Positions 19,849-26,991 of a stretch of 64,000 nucleotides of DNA are shown piece by piece. Within the stretch, counting starts at the first letter, position 1, and every line of letters begins with the position of its first letter. The stretch is from Nematostella vectensis (taxonomy: Eukaryota > Cnidaria > Anthozoa > Actiniaria > Edwardsiidae): the NCBI RefSeq assembly GCF_932526225.1, contig NC_064034.1:8046001-8110000 (forward strand). Direction: 5' to 3'. The translations under genes and the position numbers were made by a program. Below the pieces are notes generated by a model. The model was not told the origin of the DNA, did not search any database, and was given only the letters and a program-made list of their open reading frames with translations.

Positions 19849-20622
19849 ATGGAGGAACAAACGGTTAAACGTATGGTTGAAGAGCAACCACCACCACCAT
19901 CGGGTAGTCTCGAAGAACCCATCCTGTGCTCGATCTGTTTAGAGGAGGTGCAAAAAGAAACAAGCGCCGAGTTAGAATGTGAGCATGGAAATCATCTGAA
20001 ATGTGTGCTTAGACTCCGCTCTGCGACCTGTCCAGTATGTAGGAGAACTTTAGTGAGCGATAAGCTATGCGTATGTGACCTGGATATTATGAGTATTGGA
20101 TACAAAGAGCTCTCCGACGAAGAATCTTTCGATTATGAAGATCACAGGAGGGAGTGCGAATCGTTTCATGCCTACTGCCTAAGTGTAGGATCGAGGTTCA
20201 GAGAGAAAGCATTAGAGTTCATGATGGAGACGGGGATTCAGCAAGCCATAGACGAGAGTCGTAACGAGTATGGCTTACCGACCGTGCAGGATTTCCCGCG
20301 CGAAGTGAAATTTTTAGTTTACCTCAGACTGTTTGGTGGTGAGAATGATACCGAGACGCGACGTGAAATCTTCCCGTTGATTGACGAGGGTGGTGATGTA
20401 TTCGCCTCGTTTCTTAGAGGTAAAACCTTTGTGGTTGATAGAGATCTCGTTCGCGAGTTGGACTACCAGATGTATCTTATGATGTGGGCAGAAGAGGAAA
20501 GGTTAGGGACGCGATGTGAGACGTTCGAACGGTCAAGATGGGATAGTTTACCGTTCGTAGATTGGATTTTAACACCTCATACTACCAACCGGCTAGAAGG
20601 CGGGTATCGCGTGTTGGATTGA
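19849..20622 (+). CDS. RING-H2 finger protein, probable E3 ubiquitin ligase (257 aa)
   Basis: A RING-H2 finger lies near the N-terminus: C27-x2-C30, C44-x-H46, H49-x2-C52, C61-x2-C64 (PILCSICLEEV...CPVCRRTL), with the Ile after the first Cys and the Pro in CPVC that contact E2 enzymes. Residues 70-257 are a mostly helical, acidic region with no family I recognise, probably the substrate-binding part. The first 20 residues (MEEQTVKRMVEEQPPPPSGS) are homologous to the start of the TFIIB-like protein. The TGA overlaps the first base of the next gene's promoter motif. A likely role is to alter host protein stability, possibly together with the ankyrin protein (inference). Confidence 0.88.
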   Translation: MEEQTVKRMVEEQPPPPSGSLEEPILCSICLEEVQKETSAELECEHGNHLKCVLRLRSATCPVCRRTLVSDKLCVCDLDIMSIGYKELSDEESFDYEDHRRECESFHAYCLSVGSRFREKALEFMMETGIQQAIDESRNEYGLPTVQDFPREVKFLVYLRLFGGENDTETRREIFPLIDEGGDVFASFLRGKTFVVDRDLVRELDYQMYLMMWAEEERLGTRCETFERSRWDSLPFVDWILTPHTTNRLEGGYRVLD

Positions 20623-20638
20623 AAAGTGATTTAAGGAC
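20621..20638 (+). promoter_or_regulatory. Early-type promoter motif, zinc-repeat gene
   Basis: GAAAAGTGATTTAAGGAC. It overlaps the TGA of the RING gene. The following leader is a near copy of the polymerase B start region. Confidence 0.65.
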
Positions 20639-20986
20639 ATGACCGGTTTGATAGAAATGGAGAACCAAACGGTGAAGGACCTGAAAGTATCCCCCGTAAA
20701 GCGAACAACGGATTATAAGTGTCTTCATGGCAGAGTGAAATATTATTGCAAAGATTGTCACGGATCGCAAATCTGCCCTCACAACCGGAGAAAAACACGG
20801 TGCAGAGAATGTAACGGCGGTAGCATTTGTGAGCACAGACGAGCAAGATATGTCTGTAAAGACTGCAAGGGGAAAGGGATGTGTGAACACGGCAAACAGA
20901 GACCCTTTTGTAAGTTATGCGGAGGGTCTCAAATATGCGAACACGATAGACAAAAGCATCATTGCAGAACGTGTAACGGAAATTAA
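20639..20986 (+). CDS. Five-repeat C-x-H-x6-C-x2-C zinc protein (115 aa, or 109 aa from second ATG)
   Basis: After a 24-residue leader come five tandem 18-residue units, each C-x-H-x6-C-x2-C followed by a G-containing linker: CLHGRVKYYCKDC, CPHNRRKTRCREC, CEHRRARYVCKDC, CEHGKQRPFCKLC and CEHDRQKHHCRTC. Each unit can bind one zinc through C-H-C-C. Such repeats are frequent in giant viruses, algae and oomycetes, usually without known function; the strong basic charge suggests nucleic-acid binding (inference). Two in-frame starts exist (20639 and 20657). The second gives MENQTVKDLK, parallel to MENLRVKDLK of the polymerase, and may be the original start. Confidence 0.8.
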   Translation: MTGLIEMENQTVKDLKVSPVKRTTDYKCLHGRVKYYCKDCHGSQICPHNRRKTRCRECNGGSICEHRRARYVCKDCKGKGMCEHGKQRPFCKLCGGSQICEHDRQKHHCRTCNGN

Positions 20987-21185
20987 CATTGACCCACTCA
21001 GTTTTGTAACGCGTCTCACGTTACAAAACACATACATTCCTAATCACCCTAACAACTAGCGATTCTGAAAATAGGTTTTGTATTTACATTGAGAGTTCGC
21101 GGTCGCCAGGGTGGTCTGGTATGCACACGTGAACAGGTATTGTCTTCTTGCGGTACGTCACATCCGTCCACATGCACCCCGCATG
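20987..21185. other. Convergent intergenic spacer
   Basis: Separates the rightward early genes from the leftward structural block. ACGCGTCTCACG / palindromic fragments and TTTTGTAACGCGTC...CGTTACAAAAC form a short inverted repeat at about 21002-21029, a possible transcription-end hairpin. Confidence 0.4.
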
Positions 21186-22700
21186 TTACCGGAATAGATA
21201 CCAAGCTAAACCAGCCGTAAAGGCTGTGATCGTGGCAAGGTTAGTTTCGTGCTGTGTGTTCGTGGGTTTAACCACGTCCGGCTTTGGGTTAGTTTTCGCC
21301 TCCGGTTCCGGTTTGTGAGCCGTGACTGACTCGGTATGAGGTAACACAATCTTTGAATGACCCATATTATGTTTTGGGATCGTTTTTATCTCGTTATTTA
21401 TCGGATTCAGCCCCAGTTTCATATCAGTGGTGGCTTTTTGTAACTTGTTATTATAGCCAGCGATCGAAGTGTTGTTATTTATCACAAGATACGATGGACT
21501 CAACCAACAGCCGAGGGCGAAAGCCAGGTCTAGTTTTTGTCTCGCCTGTTGTAAAGCAAACTGATACCGTTGTATACTTTTCGATATACTGTTTTCCACC
21601 ACCGCGCTTTCAAAGAGTTTCGTGAAGACCTGTTTCGTTTCCTGAGCTGAACCGCTATCACCGACGATTGACGACCGGGTCTGAACTTGCGCGCCTAGAA
21701 TACAGTAAACAAAGGCTTCAATGCTCTGGTTTATCCTAGACAACCCAGCTTTGGTTAACCCCATTGATTTTTCCGGAAAGAACCACTCATACTGAAACCC
21801 AGTTCTAAGGTCTTTCAGGTACTCGATCTCAAAGTGATTCATGTGTTCGTGGTCGCTTTTGGCAGCGTCCCATTCGTCGTGTAATTGATCAATGGTGCCA
21901 TAAGGCTTATACTTGTCGTTAGAAGATGACAAGCCGTGATAATCATAATTATAAACGTTCCCTAACCCAAGATTTATCGGTCCGAGGAACCGGAAATCGT
22001 CACCAGTTCGGAATTCTGTTCTTAGTTTTTGGTAAGCCGCTTCGCTGTAAAAGTTTTTATTCCAACTAAAGAGCCTATCTTTTGGAAGAGGGCATTGTAG
22101 CTCGTTTAATAGTCGTCTGATAGTGAAAATGATGTGGAATCTGTAGAACGACCCCACTTGAGAGTCGTCAATCATGTCACGCGTCACACCACATCCAGCA
22201 GTCGCGCAAAACATAGCAAAATTTAAGGCTTGACTCCAATAACTGAGGTTCGGGGCGTCGAGCCACCTACTAGCCTCCTTTGCTGTTCTGAATACTAGCA
22301 AGCTGTCGGTGAATATGTCCCTAAAAACAAAGTGTGTCTTCACCTTTGGTGTTATAAAAACATTAAAAGAGACGTAATTATTTCTCGTAGGGTTTTCGTC
22401 CCACGGCAATATCTTGTACTCTGCACGCGCGTCTAGTCTGTATTGTTTTGGGAACCCAAACAGTTGCTGGATCGTTTCCTTGTATGCTTGTGTGTCGTCA
22501 GCGACTAGAAAATCCTGGATATTCTCAGGTTTCCAGCTGTCACCGGGGAAGTGGTATAACGTCTTGACTAGATTCCCATTCTTGTCGAATGGATCGTATT
22601 CGTCCCCATTGAAAACGAATTGCACATCGCCATGCTCGTCGGCAGAGAACCTGAAGCGTGAATAGTAAGGGTACCTTTTCACAAATTCTGTAAACTTCAT
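21186..22700 (-). CDS. Large protein with C-terminal membrane anchor (504-508 aa), probable virion protein
   Basis: I do not recognise a family. The first ~420 residues look globular and aromatic-rich (KFTEFVKRYPYYSRF, YHFPGDSWKPENIQDF). Then comes a Gln/Asn-rich segment, a Pro/Lys/Glu-rich stalk (HKPEPEAKTNPKPD) and a terminal hydrophobic segment ATITAFTAGLAWYLF. A stalked C-terminal anchor fits a protein displayed from a membrane. Two in-frame ATGs exist at 22712 and 22700. The promoter motif lies only about 9 nt from the first but about 21 nt from the second, as in sister genes, so I favour 22700. It is the last gene of the leftward block. Confidence 0.7.
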   Translation of the reverse strand: MKFTEFVKRYPYYSRFRFSADEHGDVQFVFNGDEYDPFDKNGNLVKTLYHFPGDSWKPENIQDFLVADDTQAYKETIQQLFGFPKQYRLDARAEYKILPWDENPTRNNYVSFNVFITPKVKTHFVFRDIFTDSLLVFRTAKEASRWLDAPNLSYWSQALNFAMFCATAGCGVTRDMIDDSQVGSFYRFHIIFTIRRLLNELQCPLPKDRLFSWNKNFYSEAAYQKLRTEFRTGDDFRFLGPINLGLGNVYNYDYHGLSSSNDKYKPYGTIDQLHDEWDAAKSDHEHMNHFEIEYLKDLRTGFQYEWFFPEKSMGLTKAGLSRINQSIEAFVYCILGAQVQTRSSIVGDSGSAQETKQVFTKLFESAVVENSISKSIQRYQFALQQARQKLDLAFALGCWLSPSYLVINNNTSIAGYNNKLQKATTDMKLGLNPINNEIKTIPKHNMGHSKIVLPHTESVTAHKPEPEAKTNPKPDVVKPTNTQHETNLATITAFTAGLAWYLFR

Positions 22701-22716
22701 CTTATATGACATATAA

Positions 22717-22732
22717 GATGTTTTTAAATCAG
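22717..22732 (-). promoter_or_regulatory. TTTAAA promoter motif of 22700 gene
   Basis: Reads CTGATTTAAAAACATC on the minus strand. It is followed by a near-palindrome, ATCTTATATGTCATATAAGA. Confidence 0.55.
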
Positions 22733-22790
22733 TCCTTTACGCATCTCAATTCATAGATCCATCCGACGGGAGTTCTCTCGTACAGAAATT

Positions 22791-23396
22791 TCACCGAGCG
22801 GGTCGACTCGCCAGGTCTTTCAAAATCTCTTCTCTTACTGTTTCCCTCAGCTTGGTAATGTTTACGTTTTTTTCGTCCTCTCTTACCGACTTTTGACGGA
22901 TCTGGAGCTTTAGAGCCTCAAACTTGTCCACCTCGTTCAAGATTAAAGAGAACTCTTCGTCTGATATTTTGTTGTCTTTTAAAGCTTTAGAGACCAGGTC
23001 GCGTATGCTATTTACTTTTGCCTTTGCCATCGCCGCTGTTTGGTCGTGCTTGGAGACTTTTTGCGACAGCCGTTTAGAAACCGCCGCACAGCCTACAGAC
23101 GTAAGACCGAAAACACCGGCCAAAGCACCCAACGGAACTCCGACGACGATACCAAAACCCGACAGAGAAGTCCCCAAACCACTAGACCCAAGAATGACGG
23201 ATAAGAGTCCTAAGACCACACTTAACTTTGAAAACACGCTCTGCCCTCGTTTATACTTTTTCCTCACGTTCTCGTAATGTTTAACTTCTTGCTCCAAACT
23301 TCTCAAAACATCGTGGGTCTTTTGGAGTCTGAAGTTATCACCCGAGGGGCTGACCCCTCGGGGTACGTTCGGGTAGATTGAGTTGTACTCTTCCAT
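22791..23396 (-). CDS. Coiled-coil/two-segment membrane protein (201 aa)
   Basis: Layout: an N-terminal coiled coil (about 25-50, RSLEQEVKHYENVRKKYKRG); a Gly/Ser-rich hydrophobic hairpin (about 52-105, KLSVVLGLLSVILGSSGLG and GIVVGVPLGALAGVFGLTSV); then a long charged helix region (KLSQKVSKH, KISDEEFSLILNEVDKFEAL). Proteins with this Gly-rich hairpin and KISDEEF-type tail recur in cnidarian Polinton-like elements (from memory, unnamed). The hairpin suggests membrane insertion or bending, possibly in the virion. The N-terminus contains a degenerate copy of the GC-rich repeat (PRGVSPSG). Confidence 0.75.
   Translation of the reverse strand: MEEYNSIYPNVPRGVSPSGDNFRLQKTHDVLRSLEQEVKHYENVRKKYKRGQSVFSKLSVVLGLLSVILGSSGLGTSLSGFGIVVGVPLGALAGVFGLTSVGCAAVSKRLSQKVSKHDQTAAMAKAKVNSIRDLVSKALKDNKISDEEFSLILNEVDKFEALKLQIRQKSVREDEKNVNITKLRETVREEILKDLASRPAR
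23341..23362 (-). repeat. GC-rich interspersed repeat, degenerate coding copy
   Basis: CCCGAGGGGCTGACCCCTCG lies inside the 5' coding part of the 201-aa gene and adds a PRGVSP peptide. Confidence 0.7.
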
Positions 23397-23420
23397 AGCT
23401 TTATTATGGGGAGAGTTTAT

Positions 23421-23432
23421 TCTTTAAGTGAT
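23421..23432 (-). promoter_or_regulatory. Late-type promoter motif of 201-aa gene
   Basis: TCACTTAAAGAA on the minus strand, 25 nt before ATG 23396. Its TAA is also the stop codon of the upstream gene. Confidence 0.65.
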
Positions 23433-24047
23433 TTCTAAAATTAGACGTATCGGGTAGAGACCGCGCTCTATTGTGTTTCCGTCACCGCCCTTTATACTAA
23501 GACGGAGACTACTCACGTAACCGACTGATGTGGTACTAACCCGTACTGGATCGCTTGGATTGAGGTATATCTTTCCTTCATCAAGCTCTACACTTGCTAG
23601 GATTTGTGAGGGCGCCCCTTGTTGGAGGGAGTCAGACGCGTTCACAAGATCGCAGTGGATAAAAATAGCCTCGTGACCTATCATCTTTATCTCGTGGCGA
23701 GTGTTTGCTTCCAGCTCCCTGGTCTTGAGTCCTAACAGGCAGGCGAGCGGCTCATTCAACACGACGTTCCGATGAACTTCGAGTGACGAGTCTCTAATAG
23801 AGACTGACTTTTCACCAAGACGCATACCCCCATCTATTTGACGTTTTAGCGTCTCGATCGTATACTGCCCCGCGGGGATCCTAAGGATAGTGTTCTCACC
23901 GTCGGAGACCGTTCCCTCGCTTGAGAGACTGTTACAACTATTATGAAACGCACATCCTCGCAGCGCGATAAACCGCGGCTTTTCAATAGGGTGTTCTAAA
24001 TAGATAGTAAAGTCACCAACGTTTCCTTCAATGTAGAGTAATACCAT
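23424..24047 (-). CDS. Candidate penton / minor capsid protein, single jelly roll (207 aa)
   Basis: Beta-rich throughout. The C-terminal third has the strand pattern seen in Polinton-type penton proteins: ALINAS-like NASDSLQQGAPSQILASVEL, KIYLNPSDPVRV, then YVSSLRLSIKGGDGNTI, resembling the 'l.i.l.D.dGn.l' end of these minor capsid jelly rolls. The N-terminus (LLYIEGNVGDFTIYLEHPIE) is also beta-rich. The penton would occupy the five-fold vertices of a capsid built from the MCP at 27647-28885. Length is short for the family. Position in the structural block fits; similarity is by pattern, not search. Confidence 0.55.
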   Translation of the reverse strand: MVLLYIEGNVGDFTIYLEHPIEKPRFIALRGCAFHNSCNSLSSEGTVSDGENTILRIPAGQYTIETLKRQIDGGMRLGEKSVSIRDSSLEVHRNVVLNEPLACLLGLKTRELEANTRHEIKMIGHEAIFIHCDLVNASDSLQQGAPSQILASVELDEGKIYLNPSDPVRVSTTSVGYVSSLRLSIKGGDGNTIERGLYPIRLILEIT

Positions 24048-24050
24048 TTG

Positions 24051-25073
24051 TTATGATTTCCGTCTCCTTTTAAATCGTTCTACGAAGTACAGAACGACAG
24101 CGACGATGAGAAGCCATGCGTTTTTAGCTAAAAAGCCAACAACTTCACCTGCCGTTCTAAATATGAAACTAGCTATAGCACCAACCATTCCTGGGAGTAT
24201 TTCTCCTAATTTTTTGCCTATTGTTTTCAGACCATTTCCAACACCTTTTGCAACACTAGTCAGCCCAGCTTTCAGATTAGAGACAATAACACCGATAACA
24301 ACGCCCACAGCGGTAACGACAGCAGCGACTGTAAATCCGTATTTCTTAAAAATCGCTTTGACACGATCTTTCAACGACATTCTCTCTTCAAGATTTTCTC
24401 TCTCCAATTGATTCTCTTCCAAAGTCTCATCTATGACAGAATTTCTTTCGCTGAGCTCTTCATTTTTACGATCTATAGCTCTTAGTCTTTCTTGGTTAGT
24501 TGTTTCACTTCGTTCCTCATTATTTTTTCTCATTTGCTCGGTGTTTCTCTCTTCTTCTTCTCTGAGTGTATTAGCTGTAGCGTCTAGTTCATCGAGTTGA
24601 ATCTGAATTTGCTTGTACTTTCCGGATCTGATTTTGGTGTCAACACTCTTCCGCACCGTTCTATCCTCATTATACAACCTTTCTGGTCTAGTCCAACCAC
24701 CTTTTCTCGCAGAATAGAAGGAAATGAATTGTTTCCCTCTTTCATCCGTTGAAATCTGAACTAAATTTTCATCAAGATCTGGATATTTCGATAACAAAAG
24801 GTCTACCCTAAGTGCGTCCGTTGAAGAAGAACCCCCCATATTCTGTAACTCCATGTACTCGGGGACAGCCTTCCCAGGGTTTCGTGTTTTCCATAAATCA
24901 CGCAACCTCCCTATCACGTGGCTTGTAGCTCTACCGAATCTAGTTGAGATCCTTTTAATCCATGGTTCTACTCCCTCATCATCGTTTGGAAGAAGAGAAT
25001 CATATTCTTCGTCCACGGTAGTATTCAAATCTTCTCTACCTTCTTCTGTTGTGGGATCAAAATCTATATCCAT
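24051..25073 (-). CDS. Coiled-coil, Gly-rich membrane-active-type protein (340 aa)
   Basis: Residues 1-150 are acidic to mixed. About 150-225 is a strong coiled coil rich in Glu, Asn and Arg (TLREEEERNTEQMRKNNEER). About 240-260 is hydrophobic (GFTVAAVVTAVGVVIGVIVS). About 262-310 is an amphipathic Gly-rich stretch (GVGNGLKTIGKKLGEILPGM), and a final transmembrane segment (WLLIVAVVLYFVERF) ends in RRRKS. The G-x3-G amphipathic helix with Lys is what one expects of capsid-internal membrane-lytic proteins (adenovirus pVI-like role), an inference from composition only. The C-terminal RFKRR codons overlap the promoter motif of the penton-like gene. Confidence 0.75.
   Translation of the reverse strand: MDIDFDPTTEEGREDLNTTVDEEYDSLLPNDDEGVEPWIKRISTRFGRATSHVIGRLRDLWKTRNPGKAVPEYMELQNMGGSSSTDALRVDLLLSKYPDLDENLVQISTDERGKQFISFYSARKGGWTRPERLYNEDRTVRKSVDTKIRSGKYKQIQIQLDELDATANTLREEEERNTEQMRKNNEERSETTNQERLRAIDRKNEELSERNSVIDETLEENQLERENLEERMSLKDRVKAIFKKYGFTVAAVVTAVGVVIGVIVSNLKAGLTSVAKGVGNGLKTIGKKLGEILPGMVGAIASFIFRTAGEVVGFLAKNAWLLIVAVVLYFVERFKRRRKS
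24067..24078 (-). promoter_or_regulatory. TTTAAAA promoter motif of penton-like gene
   Basis: CGATTTAAAAGG on the minus strand, embedded in the last codons of the 340-aa gene and about 20 nt before ATG 24047. Confidence 0.5.
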
Positions 25074-25099
25074 TTCTTATTTTGTTTGAAAATAAGAAA

Positions 25100-25112
25100 T
25101 CTTTAAGTCGTG
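25100..25112 (-). promoter_or_regulatory. Late-type promoter motif of 340-aa gene
   Basis: CACGACTTAAAGAT type, about 27 nt before ATG 25073. Confidence 0.6.
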
Positions 25113-25117
25113 CCGGC

Positions 25118-25534
25118 TCATATCCACCTACTCGCTACATAGCCAAGAGCTAACATTCCACCTCCAACATATGCCATCTCTCCCATCTTTTGGTTGCTAC
25201 TTGGTCTGTAGTAATCTGAGAGCTCAGGCTCTTTCAAATCAAAATCTGGATGTGTTTGAGCGTATAGTTTGAAAGCCTGATCGGTCTCCTTATCATTCTG
25301 GTCTGCACGAAGTTTATTATTATATTCTTCCTCCAACCAATCCTGGTATTCCTGTCTTTTTTTCTGCCAATCGCCCATTGCTTGTTGATACTTTTCAAGC
25401 GCTTTATCGTGTCTTATTTTTTCTTTATCAACATGAGTAGCGTCAGAAGATAAGTATCTCGCTAGGTAACTCCCTCCAACGAATGCCGTCGCATTAAGAA
25501 TAGCTCCACCAATCATAAATGCTATACTCGCCAT
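25118..25534 (-). CDS. Membrane/coiled-coil protein (138 aa), unknown
   Basis: An N-terminal hydrophobic segment (IAFMIGGAILNATAFVGGSY), a Lys/Gln/Glu-rich coiled coil (about 35-90, KIRHDKALEKYQQAMGDWQK), and a C-terminal Gly-rich hydrophobic patch (MAYVGGGMLALGYVASRW). It has two membrane contacts with a helical linker between. No family is recognised. It belongs to a run of small membrane genes, each with its own promoter motif. Confidence 0.7.
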   Translation of the reverse strand: MASIAFMIGGAILNATAFVGGSYLARYLSSDATHVDKEKIRHDKALEKYQQAMGDWQKKRQEYQDWLEEEYNNKLRADQNDKETDQAFKLYAQTHPDFDLKEPELSDYYRPSSNQKMGEMAYVGGGMLALGYVASRWI

Positions 25535-25553
25535 TTATTAATCAATCTATAAG

Positions 25554-25567
25554 ATCTTTAAGTCGCC
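25554..25567 (-). promoter_or_regulatory. Late-type promoter motif of 138-aa gene
   Basis: GGCGACTTAAAGAT on the minus strand. It abuts the stop codon of the 74-aa gene (25567-25569). Confidence 0.6.
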
Positions 25568-25791
25568 TACAGCGGTTTTGGCAAAATCTTTTGTGTTTCC
25601 AGATAATCTTTCAGATACATACTACCAGACAGGACAGCAACCCATTTAGCGTAGTTTGTAACACTTGACGAAGGGTCGCTGATGAATGACTCTTTCATAG
25701 CCTTTTTAGCAACATAACCCATACCGGCGGCTAATCCGATGATGACTGCTGAGTCGGTGATCGTTTTCACAAGTTTGTTTTCAGTTGACAT
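25567..25791 (-). CDS. Small two-segment membrane protein (74 aa)
   Basis: Two hydrophobic stretches, ITDSAVIIGLAAGMGYVAKK (about 11-30) and YAKWVAVLSGSMYLKDY (about 47-62), lie in a short basic protein. No family is recognised. Its own TTTAAAGAT motif and clean ATG support expression. Confidence 0.65.
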   Translation of the reverse strand: MSTENKLVKTITDSAVIIGLAAGMGYVAKKAMKESFISDPSSSVTNYAKWVAVLSGSMYLKDYLETQKILPKPL

Positions 25792-25817
25792 GATTTTATT
25801 TATTACAGATTCAGATA

Positions 25818-25830
25818 ATCTTTAAATCAC
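25818..25830 (-). promoter_or_regulatory. Late-type promoter motif of 74-aa gene
   Basis: GTGATTTAAAGAT. The TGA inside it is the stop codon of the upstream 144-aa gene. Confidence 0.65.
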
Positions 25831-26261
25831 AACATTCCTATTTTTGGCGTCGCGTTCGGGAGGATAGCCCCTCGGGCGGCAGGCCTCTCGAAAGTTACAG
25901 TCTCGTTGGCGTTGATCTTGGGCGTCTTTTTGTAAAAACGCATATACATATCCAATGCGGTGAGCCCTATTCCGACTAGAGCCAGTACAGTTGTAAACGA
26001 TAGCTCTGGAATCCAAGCGTCCGAGAGGCTAGCCCCTCGAGCTCCCCCTTGGTGGGGTGCCTCCGCCTGTGTAGTGTCTTCTGAACTCGCCTCCGCCTCG
26101 CGTTTCATCTCCCTAGCAAGTGCTTCTCTACACCTCCTATTATATTCGGCAACTCTCTTACCAGAAGCGACTTTTATAGGATCTTTCTCCTTAGCGGCAC
26201 TCTTCTTCCTGGGGGGAGGGTCCTTTGTGATTTGCTCAACCTCTTGATTTTCGTCAGACAT
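25827..26261 (-). CDS. Single-pass membrane protein with charged N-terminus (144 aa)
   Basis: Residues 1-65 are Lys/Glu-rich (DENQEVEQITKDPPPRKKSA), and about 88-112 is a transmembrane segment (FTTVLALVGIGLTALDMYMR). Two copies of the GC-rich repeat fall within the coding region, adding HQGGARGASLSD before the membrane segment and ERPAARGAILP after it. No family is recognised. Confidence 0.7.
   Translation of the reverse strand: MSDENQEVEQITKDPPPRKKSAAKEKDPIKVASGKRVAEYNRRCREALAREMKREAEASSEDTTQAEAPHQGGARGASLSDAWIPELSFTTVLALVGIGLTALDMYMRFYKKTPKINANETVTFERPAARGAILPNATPKIGML
25858..25892 (-). repeat. GC-rich interspersed repeat, degenerate coding copy
   Basis: The inverted-repeat fragment GGAGGATAGCCCCTCGGG followed by CAGGCCTCTCG lies inside the 3' coding part of the 144-aa gene. 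Confidence 0.6.
26022..26050 (-). repeat. GC-rich interspersed repeat, coding copy
   Basis: Matches 33829-33858 closely (GAGAGGCTAGCCCCTCGAGC then TCCCCCT) but lies inside the 144-aa gene, read as GGARGASL. Confidence 0.9.
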
Positions 26262-26284
26262 GATTCTTTACTCTGGATAAAGAA

Positions 26285-26297
26285 TCTTTAAATCACA
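26285..26297 (-). promoter_or_regulatory. Late-type promoter motif of 144-aa gene
   Basis: GTGATTTAAAGAT, 23 nt before ATG 26261. Confidence 0.65.
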
Positions 26298-26437
26298 TCA
26301 TGCTCAAGAGTTTGCTCAGTTGTGCTCAAGAGTTTGCTCAGTTGTGCTCAAGAGTTTACTCAGTTGTGCTCAGGTGTGCTCAAGAGCTTGCTTAGGTGTG
26401 CTCAGGTGTGCTCAAGAGTTTGCTCAGTTGTGCTTGA
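26296..26437. repeat. 22-bp minisatellite at gene 3' end
   Basis: About six copies of TGCTCAAGAGTTTGCTCAGTTG and variants. The last unit forms the C-terminal codons of the 175-aa gene (EQTLEHT), so the repeat has expanded from or into its 3' end. Confidence 0.85.
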
Positions 26438-26929
26438 AACTTCTTGAAGTTTGTTGGAAGTCTCCTGTGAAGGTGTTAGTTTAACATGCTTAGCGACCCG
26501 AAAGAGGGCACTAGCAAGTGCTACCATCCTTCCTCCCTTCAATACCAAGAGACCTGCAAAGTTTGACAATTCGCGTTTAACCAACTCGTCGTTCTGTAAG
26601 TCTTTGCTAAGCGCTTCGGTGTCATCTACAGGAACCACGTAGGAAATGACTTGAGACAGTACTTGAAGTGCTGATTCTACTAATCCATCAGTAACTTGCT
26701 TGCCTAAGACAGTCTGGTAGCGAACAAAGTACTTTTCGACGTCTCTCGCCGAGAGCTTCTTGATATCACCAAGACTCATACCAACACCAAGAAATTCCTT
26801 CGTAGTCCCAAGAGATGCGAGAATAGCCAGCGATTCTCGTTTGACTTCAACATCATCTTCGGGAGGCGCACCCCTCGAGCTCCCCTTAGACTCAGGTTCC
26901 TCTTCCATATAATCTTCAATGCTTGCCAT
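26402..26929 (-). CDS. Soluble helical protein (175 aa), unknown, probable virion/assembly factor
   Basis: Start taken at ATG 26929 (MASIEDYMEEE), 22 nt after the TTTAAAAAC motif; the upstream ATG at 26995 precedes the motif and overlaps the ATPase end. An acidic N-terminus (with a GC-rich repeat read as KGSSRGAPP) is followed by a helical domain (GTTKEFLGVGMSLGDIKKLS, VLSQVISYVVPVDDTEAL). There is no signal peptide or membrane segment. Not recognised by function. It sits directly downstream of the packaging ATPase. Confidence 0.65.
   Translation of the reverse strand: MASIEDYMEEEPESKGSSRGAPPEDDVEVKRESLAILASLGTTKEFLGVGMSLGDIKKLSARDVEKYFVRYQTVLGKQVTDGLVESALQVLSQVISYVVPVDDTEALSKDLQNDELVKRELSNFAGLLVLKGGRMVALASALFRVAKHVKLTPSQETSNKLQEVSSTTEQTLEHT
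26866..26888 (-). repeat. GC-rich interspersed repeat, coding copy
   Basis: AAGGGGAGCTCGAGGGGTGC on the minus strand, read as KGSSRGAPP in the 175-aa gene: a different reading frame from the 26022-26050 copy. Confidence 0.88.
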
Positions 26930-26950
26930 CTTATTTTGTAAGTAGACCAA

Positions 26951-26966
26951 GATGTTTTTAAACCAC
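26951..26966 (-). promoter_or_regulatory. TTTAAAAAC promoter motif of 175-aa gene
   Basis: GTGGTTTAAAAACATC, 22 nt before ATG 26929. Confidence 0.6.
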
Positions 26967-26968
26967 TT

Positions 26969-26991
26969 CGAGGGGCTGGCCCCTAGAGCTC
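26969..26991 (-). repeat. GC-rich interspersed repeat, intergenic copy
   Basis: GAGGGGCTGGCCCCTAGAGC, between the ATPase stop (26992) and the next promoter. Confidence 0.8.

Noticed and set aside
26296..26437. Possible CRISPR-like spaced repeat
   Set aside because: Units are contiguous with no unique spacers; a minisatellite in a eukaryotic genome.
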